Positions 9,317-17,254 of a stretch of 64,000 nt of DNA are shown here, in pieces (the first letter of the stretch is position 1; each line of letters starts with the position of its first letter). The DNA comes from Lachnospiraceae bacterium. Its GTDB lineage: Bacteria > Bacillota > Clostridia > Lachnospirales > Lachnospiraceae. The position numbers and the translations under genes are program-made. The DNA lies in assembly GCA_022845955.1 (NCBI GenBank), contig AP025576.1, forward strand, positions 4,278,001-4,342,000, read 5' to 3'. Below the pieces are notes generated by a model. The model had not been told where the DNA came from. It saw only the letters and a list, made by a program, of their open reading frames with translations, and ran no database searches.

Positions 9317-9443
9317 AATGATCCCTCCATATAATTTATTCCTGCAGGCGTACAGCGTTATCCGGCGCATGGTATTTCTGTGCTTTACGCCGTATTGTCC
9401 GCCTTTTTCACAATCAGACAATAGTTACTCACAATACAATTTC
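9317..9443 (-). promoter_or_regulatory. 127-nt structured leader of the ECF operon, unassigned
   Basis: Between the inferred transcription start and the phosphoribosyltransferase ATG, the minus strand can form a 9-bp stem TATTGTCTG / CGGACAATA and then a GGCG...CGCC or GGCGTA...TACGCC stem (mutually exclusive), ending just before GGAGGG. Alternate stems that end near the ribosome binding site are typical of regulatory leaders. I compared it with purine, guanidine, PRPP, THF and TPP riboswitch patterns from memory and found no match. Confidence 0.35.
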
Positions 9444-9449
9444 ATTCAA

Positions 9450-9478
9450 ATTATGCACCAATTCCATGAGCTTGTCAC
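9450..9478 (-). promoter_or_regulatory. Sigma-A type promoter of the ECF operon
   Basis: On the minus strand GTGACA (9473-9478) and CATAAT (9450-9455) are 17 bases apart, a good -35/-10 pair. It reads toward the phosphoribosyltransferase gene. Bases 9479-9645 are AT-rich with no gene that I can support. Confidence 0.55.
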
Positions 9479-9645
9479 TAAAAAATTAATAAATTTTTAA
9501 GAATTGTTTATTTCCATATATGAATTTCGCTTTACAGCATTTTTGTTGTTCAACTTTCTTTTTGTCAATGCCTGTGCCCTTCCCTTTCTGTTTCTTTCCA
9601 CGTAAATGTTGTATAATTTATGGCGGCTGTTTATGGCAATGCGGC

Positions 9646-9708
9646 AAAAAAAAGCAGGCCGCCCCTTTTCCCTGTCGGGAATGAATGAGTATGGCCCGCC
9701 TGTGCTTT
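9646..9708 (-). terminator. Terminator after the DUF3788 gene
   Basis: On the minus strand an AAAGCACAGGCGGGCC / GGGGCGGCCTGCTTT stem is followed by a run of eight T, right after the stop codon at 9711. Confidence 0.75.
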
Positions 9709-9710
9709 CC

Positions 9711-10142
9711 TTATTTCTTTTTTGTATCCATCCGAACGGCAATCAGTGTTTTCACATCCTCCAGAATAGCAGGATCCGTGACTTCGATCATCAGCCATCT
9801 TCCTCCGTTATAGGGCGGGGCCTGCGCATACAATTCTCTCACATAAGGAGTACATGCCAGGAGTGCGGGTTCCGCCTTATCCGCCGCTTTGCTTCCGATA
9901 GATACAAGGCAGGTAAAATAGCCCTCATCCGGGTACAGGGTGCAGATCCCCCTGCTGCCTTTTCTGTATTTCACATTCCATCCCGGTTTGCCGGAGCAGC
10001 GGCTGTATTCCGTCCGTCCGGCAGCACCATAGGTCAGCTCCAGATAAGTGATCAGTTCGTTCCAGTAAGGGCATCCGACATACCTGCTGATAGCTTCGCT
10101 GTCCGGCTGGCTGCCCGGGCCATAGGTTTCGTTCCAGTTCAT
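9711..10142 (-). CDS. DUF3788-like protein
   Basis: A 143-residue soluble protein with the feel of the DUF3788 family (WNVKYRKGSRGICTLYPDEGYFTCLVSIG). No catalytic motif is evident. The start is MNWNETYG at 10142, with AGAGGA 7 bases upstream. Family members are often annotated as small regulators or SRPBCC-like, without known function. The gene lies 84 bases after helD on the same strand. Confidence 0.65.
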   Translation of the reverse strand: MNWNETYGPGSQPDSEAISRYVGCPYWNELITYLELTYGAAGRTEYSRCSGKPGWNVKYRKGSRGICTLYPDEGYFTCLVSIGSKAADKAEPALLACTPYVRELYAQAPPYNGGRWLMIEVTDPAILEDVKTLIAVRMDTKKK

Positions 10143-10226
10143 CAGTATTCCTCTTTTCTCTGTGGATGCTTCCAGTATAGCAAAGAAATGCTGACAGCAG
10201 TATGTCATGTTTTTCCACCATGCTTC

Positions 10227-13200
10227 TTACAGCTTGCCGCACAGATAAGCATAGGCATTCAGAATAGTGGCCGGCTTTTTCCCTCCGATGAAATAATAAT
10301 CCTGCTGCGTTTCCTTTTCCGTATACAGATAGGTGCCGTAAACCGGTATATCACAGGTAAAAACCGGATTTTCGGTTGCCAGCAGGAGGCCATAGCCTTT
10401 ATCGGAAAGAAGCAGGGGCAGTTCCCCGGCACCGCAGTGGGATATATATCTGGCACAGCCCCGCAGCTTCAGTCCGCTGTTTTCTCCCGCTCCCATTCCG
10501 TATACCATTTCTTCCTTCGGCCAGTCCAGGTAGAGCCAGCTTCTGTCAACAGGGCCTGCTCCAGTTTCTATCTGACGGCTTTCCCTGGCACGCTCGGAAA
10601 GAAGCTGTTTTTTGTCCCGTGTCATATATCGGATAGATCCGGTTGCTTTATCCACCCGCAGACAGAGTTCGTCTGTAGTAAGCTCCACACCGTTTCCCAC
10701 CTCTTTGTACATCCAGGCCTTCTCGATCCTGTCCACCGTGATAAGCCGGCCGGAGCCTTCCGGGATCTCCCGGCCCTTCGCAAAGGTAACGCGGATGATG
10801 GCGCTTCCTACCGGACTGAGACGCAGGATGCCGTACCGGCTCTGGATATAAAGGCCGTCCGGCTGCTTCGTAACCCACCGCACCGCCAAATCAAGCTTTC
10901 CATGGCCGGCCGGACGCAGCTTTTCCGTGGCGGGCAGATCTCCGAATGCGGGGGCGGTATTCCCTTTCCCGGCGGAAGCCATCTCTTTTGAAACGGGCCG
11001 GTTTCCTGCCGCCGGGACATTTCCCCGCGGCCGGGCTTCCGATATCGCGGAGGCCGGAACGATGACGGGCCTTCTGCTTCCCGTACCTGAAACGGAGGGG
11101 TTTCCCACACCGGAAGGGATTCCTACACCAGAAGAGTTTCCCGCACCGGCAGAACTTCCCACACCGGGACGGCTGCCCACGGAGAATGCGGCTGCCTGTC
11201 GTCCGGCGGAAACAGCAGAAGGCTTCTTCACCGGAAGTACCGCTTTTTCGGCAGCGGGATGTGTCTGGCCGCCTTTATCCGGCGATGGATTGCAGACTAT
11301 GGAGATCCGCTTTTTGGATACGGTGTCGTTATCCGTGTTCGGTATCTTCCTTTTTTCGTTCTTTTTAGTTTCCTCTTTTCCCTTTTCCTCCATGGGTCTG
11401 GCCGGAGCCGGCCTTTTCGGAAGGGGATCGGCTATCAGTCCGGTGAGGTTTCCGGTATGCAGCACATGAAGTTCGTGTAAGGCCCTGGTTGCCGCCACAT
11501 ATAACAGCTTGGCATGCCCGTCCTCCACCGGGTATTCGTCCAACGTGGGATCCAGGATTAGTACGGCGTCAAATTCCAGGCCTTTGGTATATTCCACAGG
11601 AAGCACCATGATCCCTTTGTCAAAAACGGCCTTTTCCAAATCACTTTCCTGGACGGTGATGTATTTATCCAGCTCGGCGGCTGTCTTTGCCGCATTTTCT
11701 CTGTCTCTGCATACCACGGCGATGGTGTCGTAACCATTTTCCTGCCAGCTTTGGCACACTGCCGCCGCTTTCCGGATCAGAGCATCCCTGTCCCCGGCTT
11801 TCTGCACCTGTACTTTTTTTCCGTGACGGATAATCGGCTCCACCGGATAGCTGGAAAACTGCCCGTGATGAAGGATATCCGTAGCGAAATCCGATATTTC
11901 CACCGTATTCCGGTAGCTCTTTTTCAGCACCCCGAAGCTGTCCCTTTCCCCGGAAAGAAGCAGTTCCTTCAGTTCCTCCCAGTCATTCAGGCCATATCCG
12001 AAATGAATATTCTGGGAAACATCACCCATGATGGTATAGGTACATTCCCGGATGCAGAAATCCAGTACCGCATAAGCCATCATCCCAAAATCCTGTGCCT
12101 CATCGATCACTACGTGATGGGCCTCGCTGATTACCTCCGTTTCCTTGATGCGCTTATAAATATAGGCCAGCGCAGCCAGATCATACACATCAAATTCCGT
12201 GCCGGGGATATCCACATCACACCCCTTACGTATCTGTCCTGCGAGGAAATCCTCATATATATCGAATATGGAGCGCTTCCATGTCTTCCCCCCATACCGG
12301 CCCCGGAAAGCCCTTTGTATGGCTTTGCGTTCCGCTTCCGTATATTTTACGCCTTTTCCCAGGAACTCATCTTTTACTTTAATAAGGATCCTTTCATTAA
12401 GCATATCAATTTTACTCTGGACGGATACGGAAGGGTTCTGCAGGATATAGCGTTCCACGGCGTCCCGGGGCATAAGCTCCACAAGATCCCCCGGCTTCGC
12501 CGGTTTTCCGTCCGTTTCATCAAAAACTCCTGTTTTCCCGTCCCGGAACCCTTCCACAAACTGCCTGGGGTTCAAATAGATGGATTCTCTGGGAATAACA
12601 CTCCATTCCAGATTGCGGCAATAAGCTTCCAGATCCTTAAACCATCCCAAGGTTCCCCGGACACAGCCTTTCTTCCCCACCCTGTCGGTTGCCCGAATCC
12701 GGTACTTTGCATCGTCCCAGTCCTCATATAACAGCCGTACAAACAGCTGTTCCATTGTCATCTGGCGGACGCCGTAAACATCCAGATCCGGCAGTACCCC
12801 CGTAATGTAATTCAGCAGGATCCGGTTGCTTCCCACAATGTAAAAATCATCCGGCTTAAACCGTTCCGGGTAGTTGTAAAGGATGTAGGAAATCCGGTGC
12901 ATGGCTACCGTGGTTTTTCCGGAACCGGCAACACCCTGGACAATCATATTGTGGTACGGGGATTTACGGATGATATCATTCTGCTCTTTCTGGATTGTGG
13001 CAATGATTTCCCCCAGCACCGCCTGTTTGTTTTTCGCCAGGTATTTGGTCAGAAGTTCATCGTTGGTCACCACCTCGGAATCATAATAATCCAGAAGCTT
13101 TCCGTTCTCGATTTCATAGGTACGCTTCCTTTTCAGGTCTATTTTACGCTGTTTATCCCCCGGTGCAGGATAGGTGCATTTCCCGAGGCCGTTTTCATAG

Positions 13201-13598
13201 TACGCGTTGGCTACCGGGGCCCTCCAATCCACTACCATCCAGTGGGTGGTATCCCTGGAAATACCTCCCTTGCCGATATAAAGGGATTCTTCCCTTTTCA
13301 GCTCCTCATCCCGGAACACGATCCTTCCGAAGTAGGGCTTCTTCAGCGCCTTTTCATTCCGGGCGAGCGCACGCTTCATATGAGCGTGCATGGTAACCGT
13401 GTTATTCAGGAGCGTAAGGACTTCCACGTTGTTATCATGGTAATGTTCCAGCATTTCATCAATGTCCGCCTGCATCCGGGACACTTCACTGCCGTAATTT
13501 TTCACATTATCCCGGACTACTGCCAACGTTTTGGCAAGATATGCTTCTTCCTCCTGCTGGAATGCTCCGGGAACCGTTTTATTCTCTTCCGGCTTCAT
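10227..13598 (-). CDS. helD: HelD-like helicase fused to a GH31 N-terminal-like domain
   Basis: A 1123-residue protein. Residues 1-725 are a HelD/UvrD-type helicase: coiled N-terminal arm, Walker A GVAGSGKTT (222-230), DEAQD (499-503), KSYRN motif (560-564) and VEYTKGLEFDAV/YVAATRALHEL near 668-710. HelD removes stalled RNA polymerase from DNA. B. subtilis HelD ends at about 774 residues; this one continues through a Pro/Gly/Ser-rich linker (about 726-901, with GVG/GAG/PSG repeats). The last 222 residues (902-1123) read like the beta-sandwich at the N-terminus of GH31 alpha-glycosidases (YGMGAGENSGLKLRG, LPLLLSDKGYGLLLATENP, DYYFIGG). The chain stops where a GH31 catalytic barrel would begin. 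There is no frameshift at the junction. Confidence 0.85.
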   Translation of the reverse strand: MKPEENKTVPGAFQQEEEAYLAKTLAVVRDNVKNYGSEVSRMQADIDEMLEHYHDNNVEVLTLLNNTVTMHAHMKRALARNEKALKKPYFGRIVFRDEELKREESLYIGKGGISRDTTHWMVVDWRAPVANAYYENGLGKCTYPAPGDKQRKIDLKRKRTYEIENGKLLDYYDSEVVTNDELLTKYLAKNKQAVLGEIIATIQKEQNDIIRKSPYHNMIVQGVAGSGKTTVAMHRISYILYNYPERFKPDDFYIVGSNRILLNYITGVLPDLDVYGVRQMTMEQLFVRLLYEDWDDAKYRIRATDRVGKKGCVRGTLGWFKDLEAYCRNLEWSVIPRESIYLNPRQFVEGFRDGKTGVFDETDGKPAKPGDLVELMPRDAVERYILQNPSVSVQSKIDMLNERILIKVKDEFLGKGVKYTEAERKAIQRAFRGRYGGKTWKRSIFDIYEDFLAGQIRKGCDVDIPGTEFDVYDLAALAYIYKRIKETEVISEAHHVVIDEAQDFGMMAYAVLDFCIRECTYTIMGDVSQNIHFGYGLNDWEELKELLLSGERDSFGVLKKSYRNTVEISDFATDILHHGQFSSYPVEPIIRHGKKVQVQKAGDRDALIRKAAAVCQSWQENGYDTIAVVCRDRENAAKTAAELDKYITVQESDLEKAVFDKGIMVLPVEYTKGLEFDAVLILDPTLDEYPVEDGHAKLLYVAATRALHELHVLHTGNLTGLIADPLPKRPAPARPMEEKGKEETKKNEKRKIPNTDNDTVSKKRISIVCNPSPDKGGQTHPAAEKAVLPVKKPSAVSAGRQAAAFSVGSRPGVGSSAGAGNSSGVGIPSGVGNPSVSGTGSRRPVIVPASAISEARPRGNVPAAGNRPVSKEMASAGKGNTAPAFGDLPATEKLRPAGHGKLDLAVRWVTKQPDGLYIQSRYGILRLSPVGSAIIRVTFAKGREIPEGSGRLITVDRIEKAWMYKEVGNGVELTTDELCLRVDKATGSIRYMTRDKKQLLSERARESRQIETGAGPVDRSWLYLDWPKEEMVYGMGAGENSGLKLRGCARYISHCGAGELPLLLSDKGYGLLLATENPVFTCDIPVYGTYLYTEKETQQDYYFIGGKKPATILNAYAYLCGKL

Positions 13599-13638
13599 GT
13601 TCTGCTCCTTTCATGCGCTGTTTCTGGCTCTTGCATAT

Positions 13639-13687
13639 GTAATCGTTCAGACGCCCACAAGACACAAGAGGCCGTCTGAACGGTTAC
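13639..13687. repeat. Inverted repeat GTAATCGTTCAGACG / CGTCTGAACGGTTAC
   Basis: A near-perfect 15-bp inverted repeat with a 19-nt spacer, just upstream of helD. Same core (CTGAACGGTTAC) as the repeat at 51309. It may lie in the helD promoter region or be an inserted palindrome. Confidence 0.65.
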
Positions 13688-13780
13688 CTTCCATATAGAA
13701 CATTTTACTCAAAACAAAAAATATTACTAGACTTTATTTTTGCAGTGTGCTAGAATGGAAAATGAAGTATGGATAAAAAT

Positions 13781-13816
13781 AAAGGATGTCTTTCCCGGTG
13801 GGAAACGGCATCCTTT
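13781..13816. terminator. Bidirectional terminator
   Basis: AAAGGATG / CATCCTTT with inner TTTCCCGGTGGGAAA, followed by TTTTTT on the plus strand and TTTATTTTTA on the minus strand. It follows the alpha/beta-hydrolase gene that ends at 13856. Confidence 0.75.
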
Positions 13817-13855
13817 TTTATCTTGTTTTTTCGTCAGGATAAATGCCGGCGGCAT

Positions 13856-14713
13856 TTATCCATTGAGTTTTCTCTTCATATAGTCAATCATATACTGCTG
13901 CCCGGCTATTCCCGCTTCGTCCTCCGCCATTGTAAAGCCATGGGCGGCTTTCATAAATCGTTTTCCGGTAACCTCTACGCCGGCCTGCATCAGCTTCTTC
14001 GCATATTCTTCCCCTTCTTCCCGGAGAGAGTCAATCTCACAGGTAATCACAAGGGCATCGGGAAGTCCCTCCAAATCCTGCGGCTGTGCCCAATAAGGGG
14101 AACACAGGATGTCTTTGGCATCCTCTTCCTTCCGGTAACAGGCATTAAAGACTTCGGCTACCTGAGGGGGAATAGCTCCCTCCGTGTAGAATTTCTGCCC
14201 GGCAGGAGTATAAATATCCAGCGGCGGGTAATCCAGTATCTGAGCCGCGAAACAGAATTCCCGGGATTTTTTCGCCATCAGGCAGACCGCTGCGGATATA
14301 TTCGCCCCTGCACTGTGCCCGCCGATAATCATTTTGGTTCTGTCCGCCGGATATTCTTCCGGGTGGGCACATACATAGGAAACCACGTCGTATACATCTT
14401 CCTTATCCCCGGGAAACATGCACTCCGGCGCAAGTCTGTATTCCACATTCACCACATGGATCTTGAGCTGTTCATTCACTCTCCGGCAGAACAGGTCATC
14501 CCCTTCGGGAGTTCCCGCTACAAAACCTCCTCCGTGTATGTTGAAGAAAACAGGGGCTCCTGCTTCTGCGGGGTAGTAAAGGATCCTTGCTTTTCCTCCC
14601 CTTACCGGTACGAACCGTTCATCTCCTGCCGCGGGGATACCGGAAGCCTCCCGTCTTTTCCTGTCCTCTTCCCTCATTCCTTTAACGAGCGCCAGCAACT
14701 CTTCCCTCTCCAT
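13856..14713 (-). CDS. Alpha/beta hydrolase, hormone-sensitive-lipase type
   Basis: 285 residues with the oxyanion motif HGGGF (FNIHGGGFVAGTPEGDD), the nucleophile elbow GGHSAGANISAA, and a C-terminal AAHGFTM histidine; the acid residue probably lies in the ITCEIDSLREEGEEYA region. The family hydrolyses short-chain or acetyl esters in the cytoplasm. It may deacetylate imported sugars, but nothing adjacent fixes the substrate. AGGAGG lies upstream of the ATG. Confidence 0.85.
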   Translation of the reverse strand: MEREELLALVKGMREEDRKRREASGIPAAGDERFVPVRGGKARILYYPAEAGAPVFFNIHGGGFVAGTPEGDDLFCRRVNEQLKIHVVNVEYRLAPECMFPGDKEDVYDVVSYVCAHPEEYPADRTKMIIGGHSAGANISAAVCLMAKKSREFCFAAQILDYPPLDIYTPAGQKFYTEGAIPPQVAEVFNACYRKEEDAKDILCSPYWAQPQDLEGLPDALVITCEIDSLREEGEEYAKKLMQAGVEVTGKRFMKAAHGFTMAEDEAGIAGQQYMIDYMKRKLNG

Positions 14714-14756
14714 TTACCGTTTCCTCCTGTTTCTATTCCATCTTTTCTATCTTGTT

Positions 14757-14984
14757 TCAGCAATACCAATTGATTTTAGCAGGGTTTGGTTCATCCTCTA
14801 CCGCCACCGCGCGCAGCGCCGCTTCCATTTTTTCACATTCCTGTGCTGCAATCCCGTCATATACCTCCGGCTTTTCTTCCAGCCCCACACGGTCATAGGC
14901 GATAGCTGCCGCGCCATAAAATGCCAACCCAAGGGAATGGGTGGGCGTATAGATGGATGCGGCGGCCTGTCCCACCGCTCTGGC
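14757..14984 (-). pseudogene. C-terminal remnant of an Imm5-like putative immunity protein
   Basis: The reading ARAVGQAAASIYTPTHSLGLAFYGAAAIAYDRVG...NPAKINWYC, about 75 residues, resembles the conserved C-terminal half of Imm5-type putative immunity proteins (AR-A-GQA-A-H-PTH-x-G). An in-frame TAG lies directly upstream at 14985-14987, the N-terminal half is gone, and the fold-back element begins 20 bases further on. I infer a gene truncated by, or together with, arrival of that element. The family call is from memory of its motif. Confidence 0.5.
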
Positions 14985-15005
14985 CTATGGCTGGTCAACG
15001 TGAAA

Positions 15006-15332
15006 CAAAGTTACGGGTGCAGATAAAAATTCCGAGTGTCCTCCGGGGAAAGGGTTCCGTCCCGGGTCCTGGCCCCCTGCCATGACTCTCCCGGCTGCCG
15101 TCTCCAGGCAATCAGTGATTCCTGTAAGGGGCGTTTAAAAACGCCAGTCCTTACGCTGCGTCTTTTGCGGCGTTAGTACTGCTGCGTTTTTAGCCGAGCG
15201 CAAGCGTACCTTGTAAGGAACACTGATTGCCTGGAGACGGCAGCCGGGAGAGCCATGGCAGGGGACCAGGACCCGGGACGGAACCCTTTCCCCGGAGGGC
15301 ACTCGGAATTTTTATCTGCACCCCAGAGTTAT
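15006..15332. mobile_element. Fold-back element, copy 1 (103-nt arms, 103-nt core)
   Basis: The left arm 15015-15117 and right arm 15221-15323 are exact-length inverted repeats with 3 transitions in 103 positions, beginning GGGTGCAGATAAAAA. The core 15118-15220 starts ATTCCTGTAAGGGGCGTT, contains its own GGCGTTTAAAAACGCC hairpin, and ends AAGGAA. Flanking 9-mers CAAAGTTAC (15006-15014) and CAGAGTTAT (15324-15332) agree at 7 of 9 positions, as an aged target duplication would. No protein is encoded. The core is shared with the element at 62159, but the arms are not. Confidence 0.8.
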
Positions 15333-15345
15333 GAAAAAACGTTCC

Positions 15346-16167
15346 CTATACCCGCTTGTGCACCAGAAGTGTAGTACAAAAGAAGGTAAAGGCCCCCGCG
15401 CACAATACCCCTCCGAAACAGGCAACAGCAGCTCCTGCAAGGGGATATCCCTGCAGCAGCAATACAAGAAGCATTGCCAGAAGAAAGAACAGTAACAAGC
15501 CGCAAATACCGCCGCACAATGCCGCTGCAATCACAACAATATTCCGGCACCATCTGACGCACCAGAAAAAGAACTGCGAAAAAACAAAGCCGATTTCCCC
15601 AAATATATTCCCCAGGCTGCTTCCCCTAACAAAACCGGTCCTGTCCGTCTCCGGCCCCGCATCCCCCGTGCCTTGCTGCAAAAGTTCCCCGTCCCGTATG
15701 TCTCCGCCTGCTTTTTCTCCCGTGATCCAGTCTCCCAGCCAACGGAACGGGGCGCCTAAAACTTCTCCGATTACTTCCATAATCTCTCCGGCTGCCACCA
15801 GAATCTGTTTCCCCATGTTTTTTATTGCCCTGCCGGTATCCACCGTATAATCCGCAATTTGTCCGGCAGTCTCCTCCAGGGTATCAGCTATTTCGTTAAA
15901 CACCGAAGTTTTTTCCGGCTCAGCGGCAGTCATTCCTCCGTCTGCCTCTAAATCCCGGTATCCCGGATTCACATGGTAGGCTTCAAGAATTCTGGCTGCA
16001 AGCTCCCGTACATTTCCAAAATAACGGACGGCCTCCGCCTCACTGAGTCCCGCACTGATTTTCATATCGATATGCTGGGCATATTCTTCCAGAATATCCG
16101 CCTGTTCTCCCTCCTCCAAAATGGAGAGATACGATTGCAGTTCCATCAAAAATTCATCTTTATCCAT
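15346..16167 (-). CDS. DUF1700/HAAS-domain membrane protein
   Basis: A 273-residue protein. The N-terminus MDKDEFLMELQSYLSILEEGEQADILEEYAQHID is the DUF1700 (HAAS) domain. A polar middle follows, then three C-terminal hydrophobic segments (about 178-262). Such proteins usually sit directly after a PadR regulator gene in a two-gene stress operon; here no PadR gene precedes it and the 250 upstream bases lack one. The fold-back element lies immediately beyond its 3' end. Confidence 0.8.
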   Translation of the reverse strand: MDKDEFLMELQSYLSILEEGEQADILEEYAQHIDMKISAGLSEAEAVRYFGNVRELAARILEAYHVNPGYRDLEADGGMTAAEPEKTSVFNEIADTLEETAGQIADYTVDTGRAIKNMGKQILVAAGEIMEVIGEVLGAPFRWLGDWITGEKAGGDIRDGELLQQGTGDAGPETDRTGFVRGSSLGNIFGEIGFVFSQFFFWCVRWCRNIVVIAAALCGGICGLLLFFLLAMLLVLLLQGYPLAGAAVACFGGVLCAGAFTFFCTTLLVHKRV

Positions 16168-16323
16168 TTTCCTGCTCCCTTAAAAATTTACCGCTGAACG
16201 ATTAAATAAAGTCTCCGTCAATTACTATATTATGCACACTACTATGTATTGTCAAGTACTAAGGAAAGCAAAATACTTAAGCTTTTCTTAAAAACCGGGG
16301 AATGGCGTGAATACCGCCTGAAA

Positions 16324-16361
16324 CGGAAATAAAGCACGGCAGCTGCCATGCTTTATTTCCG
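16324..16361. terminator. Strong stem-loop terminator
   Basis: CGGAAATAAAGCA / TGCTTTATTTCCG, then TTTTT on the plus strand and TTTC on the minus strand. Lies 57 bases beyond the nitroreductase stop. The rest of 16168-16418 is AT-rich, with a possible promoter for the DUF1700 gene near 16220-16260. Confidence 0.7.
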
Positions 16362-16418
16362 TTTTTACAGCTGTTGTTTTTTCCCCTTTTCTCCTAAATG
16401 GCCGGCAAAACCTTATCC

Positions 16419-16994
16419 TTAGAGAAAGGTTACCACATCCTCCCTTTTTCTTTTAGGTACTACGTAATCTCTGTTCTCATCCAGGTAATATTTGATATCC
16501 CCGGGTTCTTCCGCATCCGTAATGCGGCTTTTGTGGGATGGATAACCGAACGCTACCACCGTATGCAGCTTCTGCTCCTGCGTCAGTCCGAACATCGCGG
16601 AAAGCTTTGTTTTGTCACATGCGCCGATGATACAGCTCCCCACGCCGTGGTTCCAGGCCGCCAGTGTCATATTTCCGATAGCCAGGCCGGCGTCCGTATC
16701 ACAGTCCTGGCTGACAGACAGGTTCTCAACTACCGCAATGAACAGGACCGGCTTCTCCCCGTCCTTAGGCTGGCCGTCCCCGGGAGGAAGATAGCCTGCC
16801 CACCGGGTACATTGAAATACATCTTCCACTTTTTTCGCATCCCGGATCACCACATAGCTCAAAGGCTGTTTATTGGCGGCGCTGGAGGCCAGCCTTGCTG
16901 CATACAGAATTTCGTCAATAATATCCCTGCTTACCTCTTTTTGCAGGAATCTACGATAGGTACGCCTTCCTGTCAGCAATTCCATAAGTTCCAT
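16419..16994 (-). CDS. Nitroreductase-family FMN oxidoreductase
   Basis: 191 residues. It starts MELMELLTGRRTYRRFLQKEVSRDIIDEIL, the FMN-binding RRTxRxF entry, followed by ARLASSAANKQPLSYVVIRD, then DAGLAIGNMTLAAWNHGVGSCIIGA, the family's second flavin contact. It uses NAD(P)H to reduce quinones, nitro compounds or flavins. It begins 3 bases after the DUF2007 gene, so they are co-transcribed. Confidence 0.88.
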   Translation of the reverse strand: MELMELLTGRRTYRRFLQKEVSRDIIDEILYAARLASSAANKQPLSYVVIRDAKKVEDVFQCTRWAGYLPPGDGQPKDGEKPVLFIAVVENLSVSQDCDTDAGLAIGNMTLAAWNHGVGSCIIGACDKTKLSAMFGLTQEQKLHTVVAFGYPSHKSRITDAEEPGDIKYYLDENRDYVVPKRKREDVVTFL

Positions 16995-16996
16995 TT

Positions 16997-17254
16997 TTAT
17001 TCCTCCCCTTTATCCGCTCCGGGATAAAGTCCCATTCCTTCCAGGATCTCCCCCGCCTTTTCCGCATCCGGTTCCGCTACATAGATCTCTTCCCCGCACA
17101 TGGCATTCCCTGCATAGATATTCATAAAACCGCTTTCATCCACATCTTTCTTATAAGCAGGAACTCCGTTCTGCTTCAGCGTATCCAGCACCATTTCCGC
17201 CTGGATATTATCCTGTGCGGTAACTATCTTTACCACGTTAACCTCGTCCATCAT
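16997..17254 (-). CDS. DUF2007-like small protein
   Basis: 85 residues: VVKIVTAQDNIQAEMVLDTLKQNGVPAYKK... EIYVAEPDAEKAGEILEGM, the ferredoxin-like pattern of DUF2007 (often called a putative signal-transducing protein). It has two consecutive ATGs; GGAGGAGA stands right before them. Its start overlaps the acetyltransferase stop by 4 bases, which suggests translational coupling. Confidence 0.75.
   Translation of the reverse strand: MMDEVNVVKIVTAQDNIQAEMVLDTLKQNGVPAYKKDVDESGFMNIYAGNAMCGEEIYVAEPDAEKAGEILEGMGLYPGADKGEE

Noticed and set aside
9606-10991. A long plus-strand open frame (461 codons) and others opposite helD
   Set aside because: It lies antisense to the helicase with its clear motifs; GC-rich third positions open such frames. 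It has no ribosome binding site and no recognisable protein.
11090-11190. The repeat-rich stretch in helD as a CRISPR or minisatellite
   Set aside because: The short imperfect repeats encode the Gly/Pro/Ser linker in frame; there are no regular spacers.
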